A stretch of 64,000 nucleotides of DNA. Origin: Lodderomyces elongisporus. Its lineage: Eukaryota; Ascomycota; Pichiomycetes; Serinales; Debaryomycetaceae. Position numbers and translations under genes: made by a program. The stretch lies in contig NC_083675.1 of NCBI RefSeq assembly GCF_030384665.1, positions 2,264,862 to 2,328,861 on the forward strand, written 5' to 3'. Position 1 is the stretch's first letter. Each line of letters opens with the position of its first letter. Positions 36,210-47,592 of this stretch are shown here, piece by piece. The notes under the pieces were generated by a model. The model had not been told where the DNA came from, searched no databases, and saw only the letters and a list, made by a program, of their open reading frames with translations.

Positions 36210-38267
36210 CTACCCAACTAAGAATAGAAACAATAGAAGGAAAGAGAGAAGAAAAGTCAAATTTTTTAATTATTAATTCCGTTAATGAGTAACATGCTTA
36301 ATGACGATGATGAGCAGGGGGGGGAGGAAGAAAGGGAAAGGTTACACTCCCTATTACAATATACATATATGTACGGTATATAATAGAATAGAGAAATTCA
36401 AACCTACAAAATATTTACACGACCTCCCCAGATATTTTAACCGAAAAGAGCGATTGAGATTGAGACCATCCTTTTCTCTTTTACCATTTGTGAATAGTAA
36501 ACAATACAATTGAGCACTACTACCAAGTGTGGAGAGTGGAAAATACCAAAACTTTACCAAAACACAATGGAAAAGACTAAGGAGAGAACTGATAAAACTA
36601 AAACTGAAAAAAAAAAAATTAAAAAAAAAAAGAAAAGAAAAGAAAAGCAAGAAAAACGTAGTGCCGACTGCCACCGCGAGTATCATCACTGAGACAGGTA
36701 AAAAGATAAGCTAAAGTCGGACGAGTGGAGTGGTCATCGTCATAAGATGAAAATCTCACATAGCTTATTCTTATTCTTCTATTTCTTTTTCTCTATTCTA
36801 TTCTATTCCAGTGCAACATGTACCCACTGGTGAATTACTCACTCTATCAACTACATTACATTCTCCCACTACTACCACTACTAATCGTCATACGGTTGTG
36901 AAATAAAGCCAAGAATTAATTACTTGCTGCTGGTGTTGCTAATGTTGCTGCGTAAGAAGCGATACATAGACGGTGGATCTTTCTCTCTCTTTCTCTCTCT
37001 ATCACTGTTTCCTTGCTCTGTGGTATAGATCTTTGCAACAGAGAAAAAAATAAAATGCCTCACATTGCAAAGCGTGACTGAATGAAAAATATACTGAGGG
37101 GGGGGAGGGGCAGAAGATGGAAGGCGAAGAAGAACAGATAGAGGGAGAGTATTTCTAAGAGAGAAAAATGGACTCTGTGTGATAATCATTATGTGGGAGA
37201 TAAAAATGACGAAGTAAAAAAAAAAAAAAAATAAAAAAAAAAATTTTATTTGAAAAAAAAAAAAAAAATTAAGCAAAGAGAAGCCAAAAGCAAAATAGAT
37301 GCCGGTTGGAAAGGCTGTACCCATACACATACACACACATACACACACACAATTCCTAATCCATCACATGCCTCTTCATCATCTATTGTTGATGTCGGTT
37401 AGTACTTGTAGCATTTCTCTGCCTTTTTTCTAACAGAGATATGTAGGGACGTGTATTATTTTTTTACCAATCTAGGCCTAGTTCAGTGGCTTTGCCGTCT
37501 CTACTAAAGAATAAAAAAATTATTATAAAGCTAAAAAAATAATTAAAAAATAATTAAAAAAAAAAGAAAAAAAAAAAGAAACAAAGGAAAAGGAAAGAAT
37601 TGTATATATTTGTATGCACGTTAACAACCGATCTCTCCTCTCTACTCCTCTCTCTACCAACTGATTACCAATACTTTGTAACCGATATCGGTACTAAATA
37701 CAATTATTTATTTTATTACACAAAGCAAATTGAGTACTATTTTTCTAATGCATCTTTAAGAACCGTTTTTGTGATCTGTAATTGCAGCCATTTGTACCGC
37801 TTACACAGTGGATTCAAGGAGAGGCTCTGGGCATTGGGGGGGGGGGGGGGGGGGGGGAGCCAGCTGGGTGCGTGAGGAGTAGAGTATGCTAAAAGCTAGT
37901 CAAGACTTGAAAGTTGAGGGGTTATGAGGTATATAGTTTCCTTTCTTCTAACCACAACGGATGCTATTTCCAACACCACCAACCGATATCAAACACCAAC
38001 TTAAAGTATTTGATAAAAAGTTGATAAAGCTTATAAATAGGGTTGCTGGCGCCCCCCCCCTCTCAACTCTTACTTCCTCTCTCGTCCATTTCTCTCATTC
38101 TATTCATCTCAAAGTATATTTTCTAAACATTATCAACATTACTATTTTCCAATTCAATATATAATCAATTTAATACTTGCACCTTTTATTAATCAATAGA
38201 GTTTATTTTTATTTATATTTTTTGTACATTGGAAAACATTTAATATAATCAAGTTTGTACTACAATC
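36210..38267. other. 2-kb intergenic region upstream of NAG4
   Basis: This is the 3' flank of the zinc-cluster gene and the promoter of the first MFS gene. It is rich in homopolymers: A/T runs at 36600-36660 and 37215-37270, CT tracts, a 22-nt G run at 37836-37857 and a C9 run near 38052. I see no conserved coding sequence; the short open frames follow the low-complexity tracts. Confidence 0.6.
37836..37857 (+). repeat. G22 homopolymer upstream of NAG4
   Basis: An uninterrupted run of 22 guanines starts 432 bp upstream of the NAG4 start codon. It can form G-quadruplex structure and its exact length may be uncertain. Confidence 0.9.
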
Positions 38268-40070
38268 ATGTCTACTGATTCAAATACGGTAGATAACGCG
38301 AGTGTGGACTCAGAAAAAATTACCTCCTATGGAGATGCAATGCAGAATCCTACACAAAACAATGAAAGCATCCACAGAACTGACACAATATTATCGAGAT
38401 TGCGTTCTAGACACTCTGATGATGTCGAAGACGAAAAAGAATTGAAGCGTTTGGTCACAAATAACCAAGGTGTTGAAAAAATCAAAACTGAATTGCGTGA
38501 CAGAGCTGGTGCATTGGGTCCACTTGAAGAGCCATACGATCTCAAATTAGTGCAAACCCACCCAGACCCTAACTCAGATTTTAATGAAGCCGACCCATAC
38601 AAATACCCAGTTGATATGGAGTCAGGCTTGAGACTCGTTGAATTTGTTGAACATGACAAGGGTAACCCAAAGAGCTGGGGTAGAGCTAGAAAATGGCTCT
38701 ACACCATGGTGCTTGGTGGTATGTGTTATGTTGTTGCTTTAGGTTCGGCAATCGTTACTGGTGATATGAGTGGACCTGCAAAGACCTTTGGTGTCTCTGA
38801 GGAAGTTGTCATCTTAGCCTCTGTTACTGTTTTCGTTATTGGTTTTGGTGTTGGTCCATTGGTATTTGCACCCATGTCGGAAGAAGTTGGTAGAAAACCA
38901 ATATATGCTGTTACGTTATTTGTTGCCGTTATCTTTATCATTCCTTGTGGTGCTGCCAGAAACATTGGAACTTTACTTGTGTGTCGTTTGATTGATGGTA
39001 TTGCTTTTAGTGCACCAATGACCTTGATTGGTGGTTCCTTGGCTGATATTTGGGATGGTCCTGAAAGAGGTGTAGCTATGGCTATTTTCTCTGCTGCCCC
39101 ATTCTTGGGTCCCGTTTGTGGTCCCGTGTTTGGTGGTTTGCTTGGTGACTATACCTCTACTTGGAGATGGATCTACTGGGCATTCTTGATTATTGCCGGT
39201 GTATTCTACGCCATCTTTATTGTTGTTGTTCCCGAGACCCACCATGGTACCTTGTTGAAGAAAAGATCAAAGAAGTTGAGAAAGGATACCGGAGACACCA
39301 GATACAGAAGTTTGAATGAGATTGAAGTTAGAGAATTCAAAGACGTTGCAAAGACTTCGCTTTTGAGACCATTTGTTTTGCTTTCGGAACTTATTGTGTT
39401 TTTGATGACTATTTATATGGCCATCCTCTATGGTTTGTTGTACATGTTCTTCTTTGCTTACCCAGTCATCTACATGGAAGGTAAAGGCTGGTCTGCATCA
39501 ATGACCGGTGTTATGTTTATCCCAATTGGTGTTGGTGTCATGATTGCCACTATTGCCGCACCATTCTTCAACAATGACTACAACAGAAGAGCACAAAAGT
39601 ACAGAGATAGGGGTGAATTGCCACCAGCAGAATTGAGATTGATTCCAATGATGGTTTCGTGTTGGTTTGTGCCTGCAAGTCTTTTTTCCTTTGCTTGGTC
39701 ATCCTATCCACATTTGTCTTGGGCCGGACCATGTTTCTCGGGCTTGGGTGCTGGTTTTGGATTCTGTTGTTTGTACAATCCTGCAAACAACTACATTGTT
39801 GACTCATACCAGCATTATGCTGCTAGTGCCTTGGCTGCAAAGACTTTTGTCAGATCAATCTGGGGTGCTTGTGTGCCATTATTCACCATTCAAATGTACC
39901 ACAGATTGGGTTACGAATGGGCCAGTACATTGATGGCTTTCATTTCCTTGGCCTGTTGTGCTATCCCATACCTTTTCTTTATCTTTGGTGCGAGAATTAG
40001 AGCATTCTCTAAATATGCTTATGCTCCAAAACCAGGTGATATTGCCCCAACCGGTGATTTCGGTCATTAA
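38268..40070 (+). CDS. NAG4: MFS transporter of the GlcNAc cluster, NAG4-like
   Basis: The 600-residue protein has a 145-residue hydrophilic N-terminus and twelve membrane segments of the DHA1/CAR1-type major facilitator family. Signature blocks include [14 protein letters not shown], the [17 protein letters not shown] loop after segment 4, and [17 protein letters not shown] (motif C, antiporter type). In C. albicans two such genes, NAG3 and NAG4 (TMP1/TMP2), lie in the GlcNAc cluster. They are drug/H+ antiporter-like and not the main GlcNAc permease. Its substrate is unknown. It is the outer of two tandem paralogues, so the NAG4 name is positional. Confidence 0.85.
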   Translation: MSTDSNTVDNASVDSEKITSYGDAMQNPTQNNESIHRTDTILSRLRSRHSDDVEDEKELKRLVTNNQGVEKIKTELRDRAGALGPLEEPYDLKLVQTHPDPNSDFNEADPYKYPVDMESGLRLVEFVEHDKGNPKSWGRARKWLYTMVLGGMCYVVALGSAIVTGDMSGPAKTFGVSEEVVILASVTVFVIGFGVGPLVFAPMSEEVGRKPIYAVTLFVAVIFIIPCGAARNIGTLLVCRLIDGIAFSAPMTLIGGSLADIWDGPERGVAMAIFSAAPFLGPVCGPVFGGLLGDYTSTWRWIYWAFLIIAGVFYAIFIVVVPETHHGTLLKKRSKKLRKDTGDTRYRSLNEIEVREFKDVAKTSLLRPFVLLSELIVFLMTIYMAILYGLLYMFFFAYPVIYMEGKGWSASMTGVMFIPIGVGVMIATIAAPFFNNDYNRRAQKYRDRGELPPAELRLIPMMVSCWFVPASLFSFAWSSYPHLSWAGPCFSGLGAGFGFCCLYNPANNYIVDSYQHYAASALAAKTFVRSIWGACVPLFTIQMYHRLGYEWASTLMAFISLACCAIPYLFFIFGARIRAFSKYAYAPKPGDIAPTGDFGH

Positions 40071-41491
40071 AACTTGTATTCAAGAAACTTTGCATTTACA
40101 ATCATAGAGAGAGTGAAAGAGAAAGAGAAAAAATAAACAAATTAATAAAGAAGAGGGAGTGCTACATTTATATATATATATATACATATTCAGAATTACA
40201 ATTAAATACCCTGGTAAATAGAAATAAATTAATTATAATCAAATTTTGAGAGAGAAAAAACGATAAACAGTATTGGAACTGGTATGCGAATTCTGAGTAA
40301 GTTTTAAATTACTACTACGTTGTCTTTGCACTTTTTGCTACTTAGCTTTGTTATTGCTTTTGTTGCAGTTGCTGCATTTGGTGCTGCACTTGCTGCAGTT
40401 GCTGCATTTGCTACACTTGCGGTCGTTTGTTGTTGCTTTTTTGCTAACGTTTCTATTATTTTGGTCAAAACATTTGTAACGGCTGAGAAAAAAGGGTATG
40501 AGCCCATTGGTATTCCACGATCTGACATCGGTGTGGCTCAGGTAATGAAAAAGTGATGTCTCAATATGTGCGCAATACAAATCAAGTACGGCTATTTGAC
40601 GATGATGGCGCGCTGCGAATGCCGAGGATCTTGCCCCATCAAAAGTCCGACTTTTTTCTTGCACGGGTCGTTTAAAATATGCCAAATGTAACAAAGAACT
40701 TAATAAACAAGCTTCCAATAAAGTCGACCTAAAATTACAGTTTCAACACACTCACAATAATTGACACATCTAAAAACCCTTTTTGTTATTTTATCAAAAG
40801 GTTCAAATACACAAACAAAAAAAAACAAATCCAAAAGAAAAAAAATAGTTGACAGCCCCTTAAGCTGGTTAGCGGGTACACAGTAAGCGGCTATGCACGT
40901 TACAAAAATTAATTCTGTTCGTGGCTTTGGCAAATGTCATTCGTTTTCAATATCCATTTATTATTATAATTATGCTATTTTTTTTTTCTTTTTTTTGGGC
41001 TCTTATTGTTTTTGCGCAAAGCTGAAAAAACGGTCTCAAAATATAAAGAGAAATTTTAAATGAAAAAAATAAAAAAAAAAATTTTCCCTTTTTTTTCCTT
41101 TTTTGTTCCCATTTTCCTTTTAGTACCACCACAGTCAAAATATTGCATAAGAGGAGGCGATCCCGGTATGATTTCTAGCCGTCTTTGTATTCGGTTTATG
41201 CATATTATATGATATGGGCTCCCCAACACAGGATTATACATCTTCTTCATCGGTTCCAAGTTTCCGTGGGTAAACAAAAAAAAAAATGTTTACCAATGAT
41301 ATAAAAGGGATGGTTTCAGCTCCTCAAATTTTTTCATGGCCTTTCCACCAAAAAAAAGCTTTTGTCGTTATTCTGGTTCTGCTTCTGATCATCCTTTAAT
41401 ATTATATCATTTTTTTCTAACAGATAAATATATATATATATATATATCTTTTCAATTGTTATTGATCAAATCATAAATAATCTGGTGAGCT
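40071..41491. other. 1.4-kb intergenic region upstream of NAG3
   Basis: This region lies between the two MFS genes and contains TA-repeat DNA just before the NAG3 start (41428-41447). Frames in 40304-40718 on both strands read TGCTGCATT-type repeats (about 40365-40430) as Ala-rich peptides and are not convincing genes. Confidence 0.55.
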
Positions 41492-43270
41492 ATGTCGGAT
41501 TCAAACTCAACGGTAGCCAGGAATAGTATTGATTCCAATAAGATTACCTCATATAATGAGGCCCTCAACAAGGATGCCACAGACGCTAGCAACAGCTTAG
41601 AGAAAGCCCACTCTGGAATGTCAGCACAGGAAAAGGAGTTGCAAAAGATTAGAACCCACCAAGAGGGTCTTGAAAGAATCTTGACTGAATTGCATGAAGG
41701 TGCTGGTATGCTTGGTGCTGCTGAACAACCATACGATATTAAGCGTGTTGAAACACATCCAGATCCAAACTCAGACTTTAACGATGCTGATCCATGGAAA
41801 TACCCTATTGATGCTGATACTGGTTTGAGACTTGTTCAGTGGACTGATGATGATAAAGAAAACCCCAAGAAGTTGTCGTTGGCTATGAAATGGTTATACA
41901 CTGCTTGCTTGGGTTCGATTTGCTTTATTGTTGCTCTTGGTTCAGCCATCGTTACTGGTGACTTGGAGAGACCAGCTGCTTATTTTGGAGTCTCTGAAGA
42001 AGTGATTATCCTTGCATCCGTTACCATGTTTGTCCTTGGTTTCGGTTTTGGTCCATTGTTGTTTGCTCCTATGTCGGAAGAAGTTGGTAGAAAACCAATT
42101 TATGCTGTCACTTTGGCATTAGGTGTTATCTTTATCATTCCATGTGGTGCTGCTAAAAACATTGGTACCATGATCATTTGTCGTTTAATTGATGGTGTTG
42201 CTTTTAGTGCACCAATGACCTTGATTGGTGGTTCCTTGGCTGACATTTGGGATGGTCCTGAAAGAGGTACTGCTATGGCTGTGTTCTCTGCTGCTCCATT
42301 TTTGGGTCCTGTTGTTGGTCCAATTTTTGGTGGATTATTGGCTGACAATGCTCCTACTTGGAGATGGATCTACTGGACTTTTTTGATCATTGCTGGTGTT
42401 TTCTACGTTTTGTTTATCGTTATTGTTCCTGAAACCCACCACGGAATCCTTTTGAAAAAGAGAGCCAAGAAGTTGAGAAAATTGACTGGTGATGATAGAT
42501 ACAAGAGTTTTAATGAGCTTGAAATTAGAACATTTGCCCAAGTTGCTAAACAATCTCTTTTGAGACCATTTATTTTGCTTTCCGAGTTGATTGTGTTTTT
42601 GATGACACTTTATATGTCAGTGGTTTACGGTTTGTTGTACATGTTCTTCTTTGCATACCCTATGGTTTTCCAAGAAGGTAAAGGTTGGTCTGCCTCAATG
42701 ACCGGTGTCATGTTTATCCCAATTGGTGTTGGTGTTGTTACTTGTACATTAGTTGCACCTCTTTTCAACAGAGACTACAACAGAAGAGCTCAGCAATACA
42801 GGGACAGGGGTGAATTGCCACCACCAGAATTGAGATTGATTCCAATGATGATTTCATGTTGGTTTGTGCCTGCAAGTCTTTTCGCATTTGCTTGGTCATC
42901 TTACCCACACATCTCATGGGCAGGTCCATGTTTCTCAGGTTTCGGTGCTGGTTTTGGATTCTGTTGTTTGTATAATCCTGCAAACAACTACATTGTTGAC
43001 TCATACCAGCATTATGCTGCTAGTGCCTTGGCTGCAAAGACTTTTGTCAGATCGGTTTGGGGTGCTTGTGTGCCATTATTCACGATCCAAATGTACCACA
43101 GATTAGGCTACGAATGGGCCAGTTCGTTGATGGCTTTCATTTCCTTGGCTTGTTGTGCTATCCCATACCTTTTCTTTATCTATGGTGAGAGAATTAGAGC
43201 ATTCTCCAAATATGCTTATGCTCCAAACATGGACGCTAAAAAACCAGACATTGAGAAGAGTGGTCATTAA
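41492..43270 (+). CDS. NAG3: MFS transporter of the GlcNAc cluster, NAG3-like
   Basis: The 592-residue protein is a paralogue of the previous gene, with the same twelve-segment DHA1-type organisation ([48 protein letters not shown]). The N-terminal 100 residues and early segments differ moderately. The last 90-100 residues are almost identical to NAG4, also at DNA level, which suggests gene conversion. It lies next to DAC1 tail to tail, with 329 bp between stop codons, matching the NAG3 position as I recall it in C. albicans. Transport substrate is unknown. Confidence 0.85.
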   Translation: MSDSNSTVARNSIDSNKITSYNEALNKDATDASNSLEKAHSGMSAQEKELQKIRTHQEGLERILTELHEGAGMLGAAEQPYDIKRVETHPDPNSDFNDADPWKYPIDADTGLRLVQWTDDDKENPKKLSLAMKWLYTACLGSICFIVALGSAIVTGDLERPAAYFGVSEEVIILASVTMFVLGFGFGPLLFAPMSEEVGRKPIYAVTLALGVIFIIPCGAAKNIGTMIICRLIDGVAFSAPMTLIGGSLADIWDGPERGTAMAVFSAAPFLGPVVGPIFGGLLADNAPTWRWIYWTFLIIAGVFYVLFIVIVPETHHGILLKKRAKKLRKLTGDDRYKSFNELEIRTFAQVAKQSLLRPFILLSELIVFLMTLYMSVVYGLLYMFFFAYPMVFQEGKGWSASMTGVMFIPIGVGVVTCTLVAPLFNRDYNRRAQQYRDRGELPPPELRLIPMMISCWFVPASLFAFAWSSYPHISWAGPCFSGFGAGFGFCCLYNPANNYIVDSYQHYAASALAAKTFVRSVWGACVPLFTIQMYHRLGYEWASSLMAFISLACCAIPYLFFIYGERIRAFSKYAYAPNMDAKKPDIEKSGH

Positions 43271-43599
43271 TCTTGAAACTGGAGTTACAAAAAAAAACAT
43301 TGCGGGAATAGATTTGTAATTGAAAAAAGGGGGGATAAAAAGAAGAAAAAAAAGAAAGAATATCCCGTCATAATCAATAAGTAAATATTAAAAAGATCAT
43401 ATATATTAAAAAAATTCCAAAAACATAGATAAATAAAGAAACTGATACCAAATATTTTGTCATTTTGTATGCGGATTTTTTTCAGCATTGTTATGTGTAG
43501 TTCCTCTTATAGTTAATTTTCTCCCTTATTTTTTGGCTTTCTTTATTGATTTATTTTCAACTCTATTATGTATTTCTAATTTAATCTAAACGAGTAACT
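43271..43599. other. Convergent 3' region of NAG3 and DAC1
   Basis: This 329-bp A/T-rich region holds both terminators. No gene is seen. Confidence 0.6.
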
Positions 43600-44913
43600 C
43601 TACAAAGCAGCGGCTAGTCTGGACTCTGCTGGATACGATGAATCGCCCACCGAAAGATCTGACGACTTGATTTCATTTCCGAGTTTAAACACCCTTGTCA
43701 CGTATCCCTCTTTGTTTAAAACGATGAAATCGGCATCGCAGCCAACATTCAAGTATCCGCGCTCCTTTTCAACACCAATGGACAAAGCAGCATTGTTTGT
43801 AGCGAGCTTCACTGCAGTTGCCAATGAAATATTGGCCCATTTCATCAAATTTCGAATACATTGAGGTAATGTGGTTGCAGCACCGGCCAACGTATCTGTT
43901 CCTTTTAAATAGAGTCTATCGCCAGTCTTTACAATGATCTGTCCATCCCATTTGTATTCGCCGTCTGGCAAACCAATCAAGTGCATAGCATCCGTGACTA
44001 AAACACATTTTTCAGGGTTGGATCTATACGCAAGGTTTGCCATCGAAGGATCAACATGTACCCCATCACAAATCAAACCAAAATAAGGTGTTTTATCCTT
44101 TGCTGAAGCAATAGAGGGAGAAGGAGAAACGGTGTTGGTACCTTCACCGTTGGGAAGATTGATCAAGCCGACTACTCCAGCATTACGGTGGTGTGGCTGC
44201 GGCATAGCATTGTACATGTGTGTAATCATTGTGCATCCTTTCTCAATTGCCTTCACCCCGGTTTCATAATCCGTCATGGTATGGCCAATGGCATATACAA
44301 TATTGTGTTTTGTGATGAATGGTATCAAGTCAAGTACGCCGTCAATTTCGGGTGCTGCAGTAATGATGCACACATTGTCACGTAATGACTCTGAGCTTCC
44401 ATAAACTTCAAGCAATTTCCTTTCGCCTCCCTTTGCATCTACAAAAGTTTCTGTTGGATGGCAACCTTTCTTTTGCAAGTTGATAAATGGGCCTTCCAAG
44501 TGTGCACCAAGCGAGTCGGTTTGATCTTCTAATCTCGATGGTTTGTATATGGGAAGCACCTTGCGGTAAACGCTTGGGAAATTGGATGTAACGGTGGGGC
44601 AAGTAGCTGTAACACCCGTTGTCAAGTACTTTGCCATGGCATCTTGGTAAAATCTCTTGAAATCGGCAATATCCAGAGCCGAAGACTTGTCATTCAAGTT
44701 TGAGAAATTCAAACCGTAGATTCCGTTATTCTGTATATCGAGCAAACCAGGTGCCAACATCTGTCCTTTCAAGTTGATGGTGTTTGATATTTCATTTGCT
44801 GAGGCAGGTGCGGAACAAATCTTTCTTGTCTCATTATCAAAGTAAAGATCCTGGTCATGGTAAACTTTTCCGTTATCTATCAAATGGCAATTTGTGAATC
44901 TTGTAACCGTCAT
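43600..44913 (-). CDS. DAC1: N-acetylglucosamine-6-phosphate deacetylase
   Basis: The 437-residue amidohydrolase converts GlcNAc-6-P to glucosamine-6-P plus acetate. Family blocks are intact: LAPGLLDIQNNGIYG, the metal-site AHLEGPF (E140), IGHTMTD (H211), THMYNAM (H232), CDGVHVDP and the catalytic Asp in VLVTDAM (D308). Length is normal. It is divergent from NAG1 across a 1.4-kb shared promoter region, allowing co-induction. The C. albicans gene is DAC1 (NAG2). Confidence 0.95.
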   Translation of the reverse strand: MTVTRFTNCHLIDNGKVYHDQDLYFDNETRKICSAPASANEISNTINLKGQMLAPGLLDIQNNGIYGLNFSNLNDKSSALDIADFKRFYQDAMAKYLTTGVTATCPTVTSNFPSVYRKVLPIYKPSRLEDQTDSLGAHLEGPFINLQKKGCHPTETFVDAKGGERKLLEVYGSSESLRDNVCIITAAPEIDGVLDLIPFITKHNIVYAIGHTMTDYETGVKAIEKGCTMITHMYNAMPQPHHRNAGVVGLINLPNGEGTNTVSPSPSIASAKDKTPYFGLICDGVHVDPSMANLAYRSNPEKCVLVTDAMHLIGLPDGEYKWDGQIIVKTGDRLYLKGTDTLAGAATTLPQCIRNLMKWANISLATAVKLATNNAALSIGVEKERGYLNVGCDADFIVLNKEGYVTRVFKLGNEIKSSDLSVGDSSYPAESRLAAAL

Positions 44914-46316
44914 TTTTTCTTTATATATTAGGGTAAATCAATGGTGGGCTTGGAAAGTAGTTGGTAATTATTATGAGTTGATACGATAGGAATTGTATGT
45001 TGTTGTAAAGTGTGTAACCAATCAAGGGGTTGGTTAATTATCAGGAGTCATCGGAAAATATAAACGATTCGGAGAGTGGGTTCAAATCAGTCTTATATAT
45101 ATATATATATACAAGCATACATTTCAAGACCAAAGTTATATCTTCAAATGTTTATCAAGTTGTTAGAAAAAAAGAATAGTGATACATGTGGTATTATTGA
45201 GTGTGTATTGGGATAAAAGGTAACATGTAGGATAGACAAGTCTTTTTTTTTTTAGTTCAAGAAATGTTAGGCAGTTGCATAGTTACAAAATAAAAAAAAA
45301 AGAAACGAAACGAAACGAAACGGAAGAAAAAAATGGAAAAATTGCAAAATTGCAAACAAAAGACGACGAATAATGCCCATGTGCCATCAAATAGTAAGAT
45401 AGCTGTGTGCTATATGCCATGCGTATAGTGCAATCTAAAGTCGTGATGATGAAGATAGTATATATTATTCCTAACCGTGTCATGCACAATACAAGTCAGG
45501 AAAGATAAAGAAGGAATTTTGATGCGAAATTTGTGACTACGTCAGATGTCTAAATTGCTATTGCAACTACTGTTAGTACCACTATTGTTAGTACCACTAT
45601 TAGTTTCAAGTGCATCCGCGATAAGCCAATTTTTCTTCTTCCCAACATTATTCACAAAACTCCCCCCCCTCCATCCCCACACATACACATACATTTCAAC
45701 ACATGGTAGCTTAGTAAAAATTTATGCTGATGTAACATTAAACCCTTTATCGATGTAACATTATAACAGTAATACTCTTCCCCTCCCCCCTCACCACCAG
45801 AAAGTATTGAAAACGAATATTGTTTCATGTCCTCGATGCAACATGGATGACATGTTACATTATTAGCTTTTCTATCTATTTGTTTCATTTTTAATAGTAG
45901 ACCTAAAACATAATAGAGCGTGGGTTTTCCTATGCCGTTGATACTCTAATAGAGAATAGCCACCTAAAGTGATAGCTAGAGACTGTATTTTTTTTTTCTT
46001 TTTTGCACTTTCGACCTAAAACCATCCTCGGAGTTTGCTCTAAATACGACCTGATATGCAATCACCACAATAGTCTTATATTCTTTGCCCTGGGGGTTTC
46101 CTTTTTTTTTTTCAAAACGGCGTAGCTATAGAAGCTTCCTAATCTTCGGCTGTATCATTCAAATTTGTATTTATACATATATATATATGCATCGATATCG
46201 AGTTTCAAGTCTTGAAGCCTGTTCTGATCTATAAAGTGAATTGTCAACCTCCTTTTGCAAGTTGTACTTTATAAGTTGTACTTTATAAACTGTACTTTAC
46301 ACATTTTTCCATCACC
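44914..46316. promoter_or_regulatory. Bidirectional promoter region of DAC1 and NAG1
   Basis: This 1.4-kb non-coding region separates two divergently transcribed enzymes of one pathway. A TA-repeat (45097-45112) lies on the DAC1 side and a TATATATATGC stretch (46178-46190) on the NAG1 side. Other content is A/T- and pyrimidine-rich. Short frames such as 45546-45758 are low-complexity. Inducible control by GlcNAc is expected from C. albicans, but I did not identify a defined operator. Confidence 0.6.
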
Positions 46317-47075
46317 ATGAAACAAGCTACATTCTCATCTGCAGAAGATGCATCGCAGTACTTGGCTGACTATATCATCAACAAGATCAACAACTTTAAG
46401 CCAACACCCTCAACCCCATTTGTTTTGGGCTTACCAACTGGATCATCACCCGAAGGTATCTACGCCAGAATAATCCAGGCATACAAAGACGGTAGAGTTA
46501 GCTTCAAAAATGTTGTCACCTTCAATATGGACGAATACTTGGGCTTGGCTCCTTCCAACGAGCAGTCGTACCACTATTTCATGTACGATAAGCTTTTCAA
46601 CCATATAGACATCCCAAAAGAAAACATTAATATCCTCAATGGATTGACTAAAAATGTTGAACAAGAATGTGCCGACTATGAGGCCAAGATCAAAAAATAC
46701 GGAAAAATCCATTTGTTTTTGGGTGGATTGGGACCAGAGGGGCACTTGGCATTCAACGAAGCTGGCTCGACGAGAGATTCAAAGACTAGAGAAGTGGAAT
46801 TGGTGGAGTCTACAATCAAGGCCAACTGTCGATTCTTCAACAATGACCTCAACAAGGTACCCAAGAGCGCATTAAGTGTAGGTATCTCAACAATCTTGGA
46901 CAACTCAGACGAGATTGCATTAATTGTGTTGGGTGAAAATAAGAGATTCGCATTAGACAAGACGATAAATGGAAGAAAGAACGACCCACAGTATCCCTCA
47001 AGCTATTTGCAGGATCATGCAAAGGTGTTGATTGTATGTGATAATGCGGCAGCAGGATTGAAATCAAAATTGTAG
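46317..47075 (+). CDS. NAG1: Glucosamine-6-phosphate deaminase
   Basis: The 252-residue NagB-type enzyme converts glucosamine-6-P to fructose-6-P and ammonia. Visible motifs include GLPTGSSPEGIY (phosphate loop), FNMDEYLGL with D72, and GGLGPEGHLAFNE with H143 and E148. The residue equivalent to E. coli Asp141 is Glu141. Length is close to the family (C. albicans Nag1 about 248). It is divergent from DAC1 and convergent with HXK1, completing the cluster. Confidence 0.95.
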   Translation: MKQATFSSAEDASQYLADYIINKINNFKPTPSTPFVLGLPTGSSPEGIYARIIQAYKDGRVSFKNVVTFNMDEYLGLAPSNEQSYHYFMYDKLFNHIDIPKENINILNGLTKNVEQECADYEAKIKKYGKIHLFLGGLGPEGHLAFNEAGSTRDSKTREVELVESTIKANCRFFNNDLNKVPKSALSVGISTILDNSDEIALIVLGENKRFALDKTINGRKNDPQYPSSYLQDHAKVLIVCDNAAAGLKSKL

Positions 47076-47592
47076 ATAATTGATAGATAGAGTATAGAAG
47101 ACACTATTTTCTTTTTTATTTTAATAAAGCTAGAAACAGTATAAGTATTGGCCAACCCTGGTATATAGCATGTATAAGGATATCACATTATAGCTTCTTT
47201 ATTAGAGTTGAATGTTTTAAAACACTACAATGTTTGTTTGCTTTACAACGCTATTCCATCTACAACTAAAATTAGTTTAATTTATTAAATACATTACTTC
47301 GTTACTGCCTATACGTTTGGAAAAACTAAAAAAATATATATATATCCTCTCTATAACTTTTTATTATCTCTTCATTTGAAAACCATGTCATTTTTTAAAA
47401 GCAAGGACTAAGATTTGGAAAATGAGAAATGGAACTAAAGTGGAATCCTGAAACTAGAGGGAAATCCTGAAACTAGAGGGAAATCCTGAAACTAGAGGGA
47501 AATCCTGAAACTAGAGGGGAATCCTGAAACCAAAGTGAAGCGGATCAAAACAACTTGAAACATCAAAAGATAACAACCAAAAATAAAAAATT
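47076..47592. other. Convergent 3' region of NAG1 and HXK1
   Basis: This 517-bp A/T-rich region is non-coding apart from a 19-bp minisatellite listed separately. Confidence 0.6.
47442..47536. repeat. 19-bp minisatellite between NAG1 and HXK1
   Basis: Four near-perfect copies of (G/A)GAAATCCTGAAACTAGAG type start at 47442, 47461, 47480 and 47499. A degenerate fifth copy runs 47518-47536. They lie 56 bp downstream of the HXK1 stop codon. Confidence 0.9.

Noticed and set aside
40304..40718. Overlapping frames on both strands rich in Ala/Asn/Cys
   Set aside because: They arise from TTGCTGCATTTG-like repeats in the NAG3 promoter; neither shows conserved-looking composition.
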